Source: Musa acuminata AAA Group
Lineage: Eukaryota > Streptophyta > Magnoliopsida > Zingiberales > Musaceae
Assembly: GCF_036884655.1 (NCBI RefSeq)
Contig: NC_088335.1
Location: forward strand, 44,510,501 to 44,574,500
Length of the DNA stretch: 64,000 nt
Direction of reading: 5' to 3'
The notes beneath the pieces are model-generated. The model made no database searches. It saw nothing but the letters and a program-made list of their open reading frames with translations, and had not been told where the DNA came from. How positions within the stretch are numbered: the stretch's first letter is position 1; every line of letters starts with the position of its first letter. Position numbers and translations under genes: made by a program. Shown in pieces: positions 12,455-24,143 of this stretch.

Positions 12455-14519
12455 TACGCGAACTTTATATGCATAATTGTGAGAGTAATAATCTTTCTGC
12501 TGGATTTATTGTGACTTTTATGGCTGCTGGATATAATGGTTATCTTCAGATTTCATCTGATAATAGTCATGATGTACACTTTGAGTTTGTTCAACACTTT
12601 TGATCAGTCAGTGGCATCCGGTATGTTTTCCAATTTCTGAGGCACAATAGAAACATGAAATATGTTTTGTATTATAAATTTTATTTTCTGAACAATTTAA
12701 CAAAGTACTTCTGTTGAGAAGGACAAGAATCTAGTGTTATACAAATATATTGAATTGAAGAATACTTATGTGTGCAAATTTAAGGTGTTTGTAGGTTAAC
12801 TAATCCTGTTGGTTGGCGACTAAGTAACAACCGCATGAATATATTGAACAGGGTCTTTCTATTTATGTTGTTATAAGTATTTAACAAGTGAGGCAAGAAT
12901 GAGACAGCAATTTATTGAGTTACCTTTCATTTGTTGACAATAATACATTAAAATATATACCTCAAACAAATGAAGCTGTTGCCTAGTAGATTTAATGGTA
13001 TGCTCAAGTGTTGCCTTTAACAAACACTTTCACCAATTGGACATGGAGAAGAAACCTTTCAAGATATGAACTAAAAGACTGTACTAATAGATTAACACTT
13101 TATTGCATAAAAAAAGAGATAACAAGCATGAGAATGAGCCTTAAATGTTTATGAGCATGTCTATCTATAGGTATAATAATGCCTGAATCTCCTAATTTAA
13201 GATGACTGTAAACTGGCTAGAAATTTGTATCTAAGTTAAAATCCTTTTAAAAGTGACCCTGATATTTTATGTTTCTTAGCCCAGTCAACCTTATTTAGGC
13301 CCCAAACAAGGGTAGTGCCGGTACCAGTTGGTAGCCGAACTGTTATGGCATCAGTACGAACCCAACTTATCATCACTCGATACAATTGTTATTGCTCGGA
13401 CCAAATTGAAGGAAGAAGAGAGGAGGAGGAGGTGGCAGTAGTGAGACAGCTTGGTGGAGGGAAGAAAGACAGCATGTGTGGGAGAGAGAAAGAAAGAGTG
13501 GTAACCATTGATAAAATTACCATTTAGGACAATCTGATATTGGTCTGCTTATTACCCACTATGCCTGATACAATGAACTTACCAGGTAGTATAGGCTGTA
13601 CCAAACCTAACCAGGTGAAATTGCCCAGTCTGTGTCCTGGTTGGTCATGGGACTGGTATATTTAATGATTTGATCATCCATATGGATTTTTCATGTGGAT
13701 GAGGCTTATGACTAAAACTTTCTTTGATATAAATTTGAATAAGTATAATTTTGATCATTTTCTAATTCTTCCTACAATCTCCAATCCATTATTCTAGGCT
13801 ATTTAGGACAATGTTGATGACCAATTAAAGCCCCTGTTGTGTCTGGTTAGGATAGATTTAGGTGAGTTAGATGGTTAGATGTGTTGAGTGTTAGGACTCA
13901 CATGGTAAGTACTTTTCCTTTTCAGTTCATCTTGCCCTTTAAGGGATACAAATTTCTGGAAGTTCCGCTATTAGTATAAATTGATATCTCTAATCTAAAA
14001 CATGATATAAATTGAGAATATGGCATCTTGATATTCATTTTAGTATAGCATACTTGAGTTTCAACTTCTCTACCATTCCAATTGCAATTAATTGTCATGG
14101 TGTCAAAAGGGCTGGATCAAGTTTAGTGTTTCAAACACTATACCTAGAATAACAATAACCTTTTCATATATGTAATGGATCTTGGTACATTTCATTTTTA
14201 GAAGTTGTTTTGTACATTTATGCATCTGGAGGTGTTTGACCATCTAGTCTATCACTCAGGTAAACTTTGCAAGGCTTGATGATATTTTATTATAGACAAA
14301 TTTCTTTGCAAATGCCCACATTTATGAATGTGTTAACCTGGTTGCATATAGATCAGTAACCAAGATTTCAAATCTTGGTCTGATACCAATGTCAATCATT
14401 GGTGAACCCGTACAGTACCAGTATGGCTGGATGTATTTTGTCTTGGTATGCACTTGTGCGATTGTTATGGATCTGGCTAGAGAGGAGTATGGTGAAGTAG
14501 GCGAGGGGGGAGGAAGATG
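12455..14519. other. Seipin 3' flank, no coding exon seen
   Basis: AT-rich sequence after the seipin stop. The segments 13310-13640 and 14380-14510 carry GGTACC/GGTATGG-rich patches of a kind that looks dispersed in this window; fainter related patches occur near 30870 and 62690-62870. They look like fragments of an old interspersed repeat but have no clear ends. An open frame at 13315-13527 lies inside such a patch and is not supported as a gene. Confidence 0.4.
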
Positions 14520-15480
14520 ATTCTACATCAGCGAACAAGTTTCAATAACATGTTTACATCATTGACTTGGCATAATGGTTTTCTTAGTAATATCACACAT
14601 TGCACTTGCATCCTGAAATTGCTGGACCATCTGTTGTCCAAGCATCTCTTCATGTAAAATATATCATCCTGTTACTTGTTGCAGGTAATACTACTTTCGG
14701 TGAATTACTTTCAACATGGTTACATTATTGACTTTGCATAATGTGTTTCTGAATTTTCATAGTAGGTTGAAACACAAACTGCATTTGCATTCTAAAATTG
14801 CTGAATTATGTCTTGTGCAAACATAGCTTCATGTAAGATTTTTCATCTTGTTACTTATTGATGGTGATACTAGTTCTAGTGAACAATTCTCAGTAACATG
14901 TTTACATCATTGACTTTGCATAAGGTTTTTTCTAATTTTCATAGTAGGTTATAACACATGTTGCAATTGCATTCTATATTTGCTGAACCATCTATTGTAC
15001 AAGCATATCTTCATGTAAAATTTATCATCCTCTTACTTGTTGCAGGCAATGCTACTTTGAATGAACAACTTTCAGTAACATGTTTACATCGTTAAATTTG
15101 CATTATAGTCTCCTGAAGTTTTTATACTAGGTTGTAACACACATCAGACTTGTATTCTGAAATTGCTTAACAATCTGTTGTGCAAGCATCTCTTTATGTA
15201 AATTTTGTCATCCTTTTACTTGTTGCAGGTGTAATATCTTTACATCATTGATGTTGCATATTAGTAGGTTATAACACATTCATTTGCATTGTAAAATTGC
15301 TGAATCTTGTGCTAGTATCACTTTATGTAAAATTTATCATCCTGTCGTTGCAGGCAGAGTGGCATACTACTTCACCGAAACAACTAATATCATGTTTACA
15401 TCATTAATTTGCACAATACTTTTCTGAAATTTTCTAGTAGGCTGTCATGCATTGTACAAATCCAGTTAAGGAGATGCTGC
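14520..15480. repeat. Degenerate tandem array, about 6 units of 156-182 bp
   Basis: The anchor TGTTTACATC or a close variant recurs at 14551, 14717, 14899, 15081, about 15237 and 15393. Each anchor is followed by a CATT(G)-TTTGCATA block, a GTAGGTT-A-ACAC block, GCATTCTGAAATTGCTGAA, a CTTCATGTAAAATTTATCATCC block and usually a TTACTTGTTGCAGG end. Units 5 and 6 are shortened internally. The TTGCAGG end resembles a plant 3' splice site. The array lies about 2 kb behind the seipin stop and could be part of a long 3' UTR, an intron or plain spacer. Confidence 0.8.
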
Positions 15481-16479
15481 AGTGTTTTCTTCGCACCGCA
15501 GGTGGCATGGTATCATTTGCAGGTCGGAAAGGCCACAAAGTAGTCATCCACAAGTCTTCTTAGTGGTAAAGGATTTCAACAAGATCTACGTAACAGGCTT
15601 GCCAACTGTCTTCCCTTTCATTAATCATGTGATGATATCTTTCTCCCTTCTGTTTGAGCCACCACAAGTAGACTTTTCACACATCTAAGCTTGTAATGTT
15701 GTGGATCTTTTTGTAACTGTAATTTAAATGGCCACTTAAGCTGTCAAATGGTAGAATAAGATATTCATCTTCAATTGCTGAGAGATTTTTGCATGTTTCT
15801 TTACATGTTAAAGTATCGCTTTTTGACTACAAGTTATGATGCTGAAAGTTTTTGCATTTATTTGATTTAGAGATACATATGTTCATTGTTTCAAGCTTCA
15901 ACTCCATCAATTTGAGCAAGTCTGATCATAGGTAGAGGAAGCGAAGGATGAAATTGGAGGAAAAATGGGGGTGGGGAGTGAAGGAGAGGAGCTCATTTAT
16001 GTTGGAAGAAAATTTAGGTCAACACAAAAAGGATTATAGAAATTGCAAAACTAGAAGAAAATAAATGCATGTTCACTTACATAAACATATTTATTGAGAT
16101 GGGATTTTGAGATCTCACTGGTCCTGGTTACATGAAAGGAACAAGAATTATCACAATGTCCAAACAACCTTCTAGTCTCAATTCTAAAAGTAACAGTGAA
16201 GAAGTAGAAGCACAATCCCCATTGTTTGAGAAACGACTGTCTATATCTAGCTCAGATTGCAAATGTTATAGAATCACATATATAGGGAGAACAATGATGC
16301 AACTCATGAGCTTGCATATATTACTAGATCAACTGCTTTGTCCAAGTTCTCCTCGATTACTAGATTAACTGCTCTGTCTAATAATAATGAATGTTTGTGT
16401 TGTTCTTTTCTAAAAAGACAAACTCTTGTGAACTCATCTTTTACTTAATCAAGAATAAAAATTTAAACTGATGTTTACA
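15481..16479. other. Spacer between the tandem array and the retroelement block
   Basis: Nothing coding is supported. The region 15480-15780 has the look of a transcript end: a CGCAGGTGGC acceptor-like site near 15500, then AT-rich sequence with AATAAG-like signals. It may be a terminal non-coding exon. The open frame at 16132-16368 has no recognisable domain and overlaps a short imperfect repeat (GATCAACTGCTTTGTC near 16327 and GATTAACTGCTCTGTC near 16362). Confidence 0.35.
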
Positions 16480-16966
16480 ATACTGTTCGGTATAATACGG
16501 ATGATGTTCATTTTTTAGTCTCATTTTGATTAGTTTTTATGGTCGTTTTAGGATTGTAAATACAGGTAGAGTGATGCGAAGTGTTAGCCAACATGGTATC
16601 CGGAGCTACCCAAGTGGTACATAGTTAGATGGACCTTTAAAGTAGTGTTTAGGATTGGTTCACTGTATTATTCCGCAGTAGTGTCTTGTGGGCATTGATG
16701 GAGACTTTTAGTTATGACGGATCACCTTAGACCCTTTATTGCATGACCATTCAAAGCTTATAAAGTCTATATTTGTAATTTACAGTGTTTATCAAGTGTT
16801 TACTAAATGGTTGCTTATGGATTTCGAGTTAAATATTTTTTTAACCCATCTTCTCTCTCGTAGGTCCTTAAGGGACTATAAGAGGTTTCGGGAAGGTTAA
16901 TTATTTGTGGATAGACACACAATGACGCCACACGACTTAGGCAAAACTAGTTAAGTCCGTGATAGA
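16480..16966 (+). repeat. Left LTR remnant of the old element
   Basis: This aligns by eye with the right LTR at 30180-30700, but lacks a segment corresponding to about 30257-30330. It ends at the primer-binding-site-like motif. The left edge is uncertain because the first part of the LTR seems eroded or missing. Confidence 0.6.
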
Positions 16967-16978
16967 TGATATCAGAGC
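16967..16978 (+). other. Primer binding site, tRNA-Met type
   Basis: TGATATCAGAGC differs by one base from TGGTATCAGAGC, the usual plant retroelement site complementary to the 3' end of initiator tRNA-Met. It lies just inside the left LTR, as expected for a plus-strand element. Confidence 0.65.
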
Positions 16979-17016
16979 AGGACAAGTATACTTAGAAACA
17001 CTTGGCATGCAAACAT

Positions 17017-18565
17017 TGTTGAATCTCGTATTTTGATAATGAAACCAATTGATAAGTGTTTATGATTTGATCTGCGTTTTAAGTGACACAGGATGATTCG
17101 ATCAAGGAGAGACATTTAAAGCAGGAAGATTCATGTTGGGCCGGAGAAACATGTTAGAAGATTGGACGTCACGCCGAAGGATCGATCGACTTATTGACAG
17201 AAGGCTTTGGGCCATGGTTTCGAGCATTGGGTTAAGAAGAACAAATATTGTGCCAAGAATATCGGAGTTGCGGAGGTCAACTAGCCGCAAGAAAGGATGA
17301 TGCGTCGAAGAATCAGATAAAGTGTCAATGGACCAATTACATGTCGGACAACATGATTCATGCTTAGTAATAATTGTCTAGATCGAAGTGTACTTTTATG
17401 TTTGCAGGATTAACTACGATAGCAAGGCATAAAGCAAAATAAAGTCCTGGAGTCAAGAACGTGATTTCGTTGGGAGTTCGAGAGTTCGTCGGAAGTCCAG
17501 ACGTTCGTTGGAAGTTCTGCTGGAACCAACCGAGAAGTCCAAGAGCTTGCCAAAGAAGCTCGTCGGAACTCGCCAAGACGATCGTCATGAAGTCTAGGAG
17601 CTTGCCGAGAGTCCTTCGGAACATCGCCGGGAGTACGTCGGAAGTTCCTCGGAAGTTCGCTGGAAGCTCACCGGAAGAGCGATTAACATACCGGAACTAG
17701 AATGCTTAGAATATATCTTAGGAATCGTAGTTAGCACATAATTGGAGTTGAGATTGAGAGGTAATCCCATCAACTCTGTTAGGGGCCAATTGGGCCCGAA
17801 GTTGGGTTGGTTTGGGCCGGATTCAAGGCCCAACCAGGATGCTGAAAGCCTGGCCGATGGTGGCACCGCCTGAGAGACTCAGTCTCCTAGGTGGTCTAGG
17901 CGGTGGCACTGCCGACAGCAAATGTTGCCAGCGGTGGTACCGTAAGAGCTCGGTCTCCGAGCTCTGTCAGGCGGTGGTATCGCTCAATGTCAGACTGACA
18001 CTGGCGGTGGTACCGCCTGTACCCAGGAAACCCGGGATGAGATATTTTTAGGCTCTAAGTTTGAATCAACTTGAAGCCTATTAATACCCCTCTCATCCAT
18101 GGTTAAGATACACAAGCACAGAGAGTTTTAAAGTGAGAAAACGCTATTGCAATCACTTGAGAAATCCCCTCCTATAGTCTAAGTTTATAATTCTGTTTAG
18201 GAGGAGTGGGTGCTTCTAAAGGTTGTCTCCTAAACCCGTGAAAAGGAGAAGAGGAGTGTAAGAAAGAGGTTGATCTTCGCCTATTAAAGGAAGATCGATA
18301 GTAGATGTTGGTGGCCTCGACGGAAGAGGAATCGGCGGAGTGGATGTAGGTCACGACAACCGAACCACTATAAAACTCAGTTTGCATTTCTATTTGTGCA
18401 TTTTATCTTTACTGCAAACTTACTTGCTTTACATCCACTATGCTCTTCCATACGCTTTTGATCCCATGTATCTTTCGTTTTAACATATGAAGATTTTCGA
18501 ACTGACATAATTTTTACCGCTGCACTAATTCACCCCCCCTCCTTAGTGTCGACACATTCCTAACA
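17017..18565. mobile_element. Solo LTR of a copia-like retrotransposon
   Basis: The 1549-bp segment begins TGTTGAATCTCG and ends CATTCCTAACA, so it has TG...CA termini. It is bordered by a perfect 5-bp target duplication, AACAT at 17012-17016 and AACAT at 18566-18570. No internal region or second LTR is present, which is what recombination between the two LTRs of a full element leaves behind. It sits only about 38 bp downstream of the old element's primer binding site. A GC-rich block at 17856-18017 carries five near-palindromic GGCGGTGGTACCGCC-like motifs. Copia assignment is by resemblance of the LTR start and is inference; the solo-LTR structure is seen directly. Confidence 0.88.
17856..18017. 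repeat. Five near-palindromic GGCGGTGGTACCGCC motifs in the solo LTR
   Basis: Copies lie at 17856-17870, 17899-17913, 17930-17943, 17970-17984 and 18003-18017. Further inverted repeats lie between them: GAGACT/AGTCTC at 17874-17886 and AGAGCTCGG/CCGAGCTCT at 17945-17965. The block is far more GC-rich than its surroundings. Confidence 0.85.
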
Positions 18566-18700
18566 AACATAAGGGACCTAGTGAGGCTGTGATGAGGGCA
18601 ACCAACACACATAACTATTTGAGGGAAACAGGTGTTGAGATGTAAGTAAAGGAGTCAGTCAAAGGAGCGGGCATTCAAGATTGACATTCATAGGAATAGT

Positions 18701-20670
18701 TGTCACATCCTGGATTTTTTTTTTCATATATTTTCACACAGGCCGAATAAATAAACATCACTTTATTTATCATCTATAACCATTTATTACAATTCATTTA
18801 TTCATCGAATTACAAATAGAAAAGTAAACATAGTGATGTTAACTTCAAGAGTCATCCTAGTGGCTCTACCTAGCGGTAGAGGAAGGTCCGCTCTCCATTG
18901 GAATCCGATTTAGTACTAGAGGGAGGCTGCTCTGAAAATCAAAAACAAAGAAAATTCAGCAACGCTGAGTAGGAACCCCAAAGTCAAATCAAGATAAATA
19001 CATGACCAAAATTCAATCAATCATCCCATTGGCGTATATCAAGTACCCGAAGGAGCACTCCCCCAACAGCGGATGAAGAGGCTTTATCCTACGGGATGAG
19101 TTTGTGTTCTCCCAACAGCGGATGGAGGCAAACTCATATCACACTCCCAACAGCGGATGGAGTGGTGTCCCACACCCGCCAAAGTGGGGACACATTCCTC
19201 CCAACAGCGGATGGAGGAACCGTCCAACCGCCACGTCTGACGGCCCGCTAATCCCCGAAGGGAATCGCCCTACCTGCTCTTGGCAGGAATATAATCTCAC
19301 ACTGGTCATATCCATTTCGGGATGAAATAACATATTTAAAACATCATTTTAAAAAATCATCAATATCAAATAATATAAATTAACCCTCAATTGACTTGAA
19401 CTCTAGTTTAATCGATTCAATTGAACTCGATTTACTAGAGCCTAACTGAATTGATCTCTAATCCTTATTTAACTGGTCTGGAACCACCCTAGACTAGTAT
19501 AATTTAGACTAGATTAAGTTCAATTTAGGTTAAACTAACTTGAATAAGTCAATCAATTTGGAATCACCCTGAATTGATCTAGACTAATCAAGTCTAGTTT
19601 AATTCAATCAATATTTGGGCTCAAGTTCAATAATAATATTGGGCTAGATTGAGCCAATCCATCTACTGGTCATGTGCATTATACATGATTGAGCATGCAT
19701 TATATAAAACTGGCCCAGCCCTGGCCCATGGACTAGTCATAACATATACCCATTAACAACATAAATGAAAACATAATAATGCATTAAAAGATAGATGAGG
19801 AGAAAAGCTTTAATACAAAGAAATAACATTCTCAATTTGATTAGAAATCATAAGATATTAAAAGAGGGACTAGGAGATAAGTTTTAACACAAGGAAATAG
19901 CTTTCTAAATTCAAATAAAAATCATGTTTTCAACACATAAAATTTCAACATATTCTAGTCATATTTTAAATCATTCAGAATAATATATTTTAAATTTCAA
20001 ATCAAAGAATATCAGAAAAAGAGATTTTAGATAATATATTCTAGTCTAACAAGATTTTAATCCAAATAAGATTGAAGATAAACTGTAATACAGAAAATAT
20101 ATCATATAAAACATATTTTTTTTTTTACATATTTAATTCTACAATAAAAACCTTAATCATGGGTCAAAGAATATTATGAAAACTTTAATTGATTATTTTA
20201 ATATAAAAAATTTGACATTTAAAGAATTGATAAATATTTTTCAAACTATAAAACTTTCAACATTTAAAGAATCAAAATAAAAGCTAAAACTTTTAAGAAA
20301 GGTAGGGAAACCTAATTCTTGTCAACAGGGTGTAACTCCTCGTTCTCTTGTCAACAGGGTGTAACTCCTCGTTCCTCCCGCTGCCAGGCTCGACTAGGTG
20401 AGGAACGAAGGAGAGAGATCCCTCCCCCTTAAATAGGAGGAGGTGAGCCTCTATTAAGGGAAATAAATTTTAATTTTCGTGTTTATTTAATATAAATTAT
20501 TTTCATTTAATATACTAACAAATATGATATCATCATATTTGGAATACTTAATAGTTACTTCCTTAATTCATATCAACAAACAAGGAAGTAGATTAAGATT
20601 TCCTAAATTATGATGGCAAGTAAGGAAAACAAAATTTAAATCTCAATCTCAAATATTTGATTTGATTACA
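18701..20670 (-). repeat. 3' LTR of the gypsy element (left on plus strand)
   Basis: 1970 bp, TGTCACATCCTGG to TTTGATTACA on the plus strand. It contains two copies of a 29-bp direct repeat (20319-20376) and four copies of CCAACAGCGGATG at 19063, 19112, 19147 and 19201. The partner LTR is near-identical. Confidence 0.92.
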
Positions 20671-20715
20671 TTTCTCCCCTCCTATAGGAAATTTGGTCCC
20701 CAAATTTAGCTTACC

Positions 20716-23700
20716 TTAATAGAATAGATGAGGATACTGCTCTCGCATATCTTCTTCTCTTTCCCACGTTGCCTGTCGGTCTGAATGGTGTTGCCAACAA
20801 ATCTTTACCAAAGGTATAATTTTGTTTCTTAGAACATGTTCTTTCCTTTCCAAGATCTGGGTTGGTTGTTCTCCAAAAGTAGCATCATCCCTTAGTTGTA
20901 GAGGTTGGTAAGATATGACATGTGTTGGATCCCTGATATATCTTCGAAGCATAGACACATGAAATACATCATGGATACTAGCCAAAGTCGGGGGCAATGC
21001 CAATCTGTATGCTACAGGCCCAACCTTTTGTAAGATTTCAAATGGGTCAATAAATCTTGGGGCTAACTTTCCCCTTTGACCATACCTCATAACTCCCTTG
21101 GTTGGCGACACCTTTAAGAAGACGTGCTCACCAACTTCGAACTCTAGATCTCTTCGCCTTCGATCTGCATAACTTTTCTGACGACTTTGAGCTGTTAATA
21201 ATCTTTGGCGTATACTTCGAATATTATCAGCATCTTTTTGAATTAATTGAGGCCCCAAAAGCTTTCGTTCTCCCACCTCATCCCAATATACAGGTGATCT
21301 GCACTTTCTTCCATAAAGAGCTTCAAATGGAGCCATCTGTATGCTAGAGTGGTAACTATCATTATAAGAAAACTCAATTAGATGCAAGTACATATCCCAA
21401 CTCCCACCAAAGTCCAAAGCACATGCTCTTAAGAGGTCTTCAAGAGTTTGTATTGTCCTTTCAGATTGGCCATCAGTTTGGGGGTGAAAAGCTGTACTAA
21501 ACTTTAACTGCGTGCCCAAAGATTTTTGTAGACTTCCCCAAAATTTAGAGGTGAATCTTAGATCTCTATCTGAGATAATGCTAACTGGCACCCCATGATA
21601 TCGAATAATTTCTTTAATATATAAGCTTGCTAGTTTATCTAATGAATACTTCTTGTTAATAGGGAGGAAGTGAGCAGATTTAGTAAGTCTGTCTACTATT
21701 ACCCAAATTTCGTCATATCCTTTCACAGTCTTGGGTAATCCTGTCACGAAATCTATAGTGACTTACTCCCACTTCCATTCAGGAATCAAAATCCCTTGTA
21801 ATTTTCCTGTAGGTACTCGATGTTCTATCTTCACTTGTTGGCATATCAAACATTTAGAAACAAATTCTGCTATATATCTCTTCATACCACGCCACCAATA
21901 GTTTTGGCGTAAATCTCGATACATCTTAGTAGTCCCGGGATGGATGTTAAATTTTGATCTATATGCCTCATCCAATAATTGCATCTTTACTGGATGGCTT
22001 TCGGGAACACAAAGTCGATTATGGAATGTAATAGAACCATCTTCGGCTTGGAGGAATTCAGGTCTAGATCCTTGAGTTATTTCCTTAACTATCATTTGAA
22101 GATATGTATCTTCCTTTTGATCTTCTTTAACTTTTTCCACCAAAAATGATTGTGCCATCAAACACACAAGAAAACCTTTATTTGTCTCCGATAAAAGTTT
22201 AAGTTTTAAGTCTGCTAACTCCGTCATCATAGAATTCCTTTGAATATTCATATAGGCTACAAGACTGTAGGTATTTCTGCTTAAGGCATCAGTAACTACA
22301 TTAGCTTTCCTAGGATGGTAGTTGATATTAAAATCATAATCCTTTAGAAAGTCCAACCACCTTCTTTGTCTCATATTTAAATCTTTCTGTGTGAAAATAT
22401 ATTTGAGACTCTTATGATCCGTGAAGATTTCAAAAGTCTGTCCATAGAGATAATGCCTCCAAATTTTCAGTGCAGAAATGATAGCTGCTAACTCTAAGTC
22501 ATGAGTAGGATAGTTCTTTTCATGAGGCTTTAATTGCCTCGATGCATAAGCAACTACCCTCTCGTTTTGCATTAGAACGCAACCAAGCCCTTGTAGTGAG
22601 GCGTCGCTATACACTACAAAACCTTCTCCCCCCGAAGGAATCACCAATATAGGAGCATTGGTTAATTCCTTCTTCAATTCTTGAAAACTTTGTTGACATT
22701 TATCATCCCACATGAATTTTATGTTCTTTTGTGTCAACTTGGTCAATGGTGCTGCTATTTTTTAAAAGCCTTCTACGAATCTTCTATAGTATCCAGCCAA
22801 ACCCAAGAAGCTTCTAATATCTGAAACATTAGAAGGCTGCTTCCATTTTATCACAGCTTCAATCTTGTGAGGGTCAACAGATATATCAGCGCTCGAAATT
22901 ACATGACCGAGAAACATAATTTCATTGAGCCAGAAGTTGCACTTGCTTAACTTGGCATATAGTTTCTCTTGCCTTAGGACTTCCAGAACTGTCTTAAGAT
23001 GGTGTTCATGCTCTACTATGCTTTTGGAGTAGATCAAGATATCATCAATGAACACAATTACAAATTTATCGAGATAAGGGTGAAACACTCTATTCATGAG
23101 ATCCATGAAGGCAGCTGGTGCATTTGTGAGTCCAAAAGGCATTACTAAGAATTCATAATGACCATATCTTATTCTAAAGGCAGTTTTCTGTATGTCTCCT
23201 TCCCTTATCTTTAGTTGATGATACCCGGATCTCAAATCAATCTTTGAGTATACCTGAGTACCTTGAAGTTGATCAAATAGGTCATCTATTCGGGGAAGAG
23301 GATATTTATTCTTTATAGTCACTTGGTTGAGTTGTCTATAATCAATGCACAGTCGCATAGATCTATCTTTCTTCTTCACAAATAGGACAGGGGCACCCCA
23401 AGGTGATACACTAGGTCGAATAAAACCCTTGTCCAAAAGCTCTTGGATCTGTTTCTTTAACTCCTCCAACTCAATTGGTATCATTATTTATGGAGGTTTA
23501 GAAATAGGTGCAGTACCAGGTAGAAGATCAATTGTAAATTCAATCTGCCTATTTGGTGGCAGTGCAAGTAGATCTTCAGGAAAAACATCTGGAAAATCCC
23601 GTACAATGAGGATGTCCTTTAATACTGCCTTCTTAGATTCTTCTCCAGAAATAAAGGCCAAGTATCCCTGACATCCCTTCAGTAATAGTTGGTAGCACTC

Positions 23701-23796
23701 AAGGCTGAAATAATAGAAGGGAACTTTTCTTGAATCCCAATGAACTTGAAAGATGGTTGATCTAAGGGTGAAAAAGTAATAGTCTTCCGGAAACAA
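20716..23796 (-). pseudogene. Gypsy pol polyprotein (protease end, RT, RNase H, integrase), interrupted
   Basis: One minus-strand frame runs through 23796-23488, 23484-22762, 22746-21763 and 21747-20716. It is broken by three in-frame TAA stops: at 23487-23485, at 22749-22747 or close by just after FVEGF, and at 21750-21748 just after PEWKWE. Domains in order are a protease-RT linker with DFPDVFPEDL; RT with [22 protein letters not shown] and the active-site [10 protein letters not shown]; RNase H with [10 protein letters not shown] and FTDHKSL; an integrase zinc region ending CLICQQVK; and an integrase core with FHPQTDGQSER and SPVYWDEVGERKL. A C-terminal ATWEREEDMREQYPHLF is the tail of a chromodomain-like module. 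Upstream, at about 23930-23810, a protease fragment with AILGMD and a further stop is readable. Gag is missing, so the element depends on helpers or is dead. No frameshift was seen inside pol. Confidence 0.9.
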
Positions 23797-24143
23797 TCGA
23801 CACTTACATGGTATGTTGAAAGTCAGTCCATACCCAAGATAGCATCGAAATCTTGAAATTCTAGTATAATAAGATCTACTAGCAAATCATGACCTTTAAT
23901 AGTAATAACACAGTTTCTATATATCTGATCAACTGTGAAAGAGTTTCCAACTTATTATTTGTATGAACACCTCTCCGAGTGCGTACACTAGTAGCATTGC
24001 GACCATGAGTACCCCGAGTGATAAAACCACTAATCTTTGGAATTGACTCTATTACTCTTATAATAGGTTAAAGACAATCATTGGTTAAAGTCAATCAAAG
24101 GACCTAATACACCTACGGGCCCTAGACTGATACCATAAAAATT
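23797..24143 (-). pseudogene. Collapsed gag/protease region of the gypsy element
   Basis: Only about 350 bp separate the 5' LTR from the RT linker, where an autonomous Tekay element would carry more than 1 kb of gag and protease. The minus-strand translation shows a short arginine-rich piece (about 24060-23960), then the end of a retropepsin domain (DLIILEFQDFDAILGMD, about 23900-23835), then a TGA. This indicates an internal deletion that removed most of gag and the protease active site. The arginine-rich piece as a gag stub is a guess. Confidence 0.65.

Noticed and set aside
19063..19213. Spaced identical motifs resembling a CRISPR array
   Set aside because: Only four 13-bp motifs with uneven 35-54 bp spacing, inside a plant retrotransposon LTR; no cas genes and a eukaryotic genome.
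19104..19325. 73-residue frame repeated at 24548-24769
   Set aside because: It lies inside both gypsy LTRs and reads the CCAACAGCGGATG motif repeats; its duplication is explained by the LTR pair.
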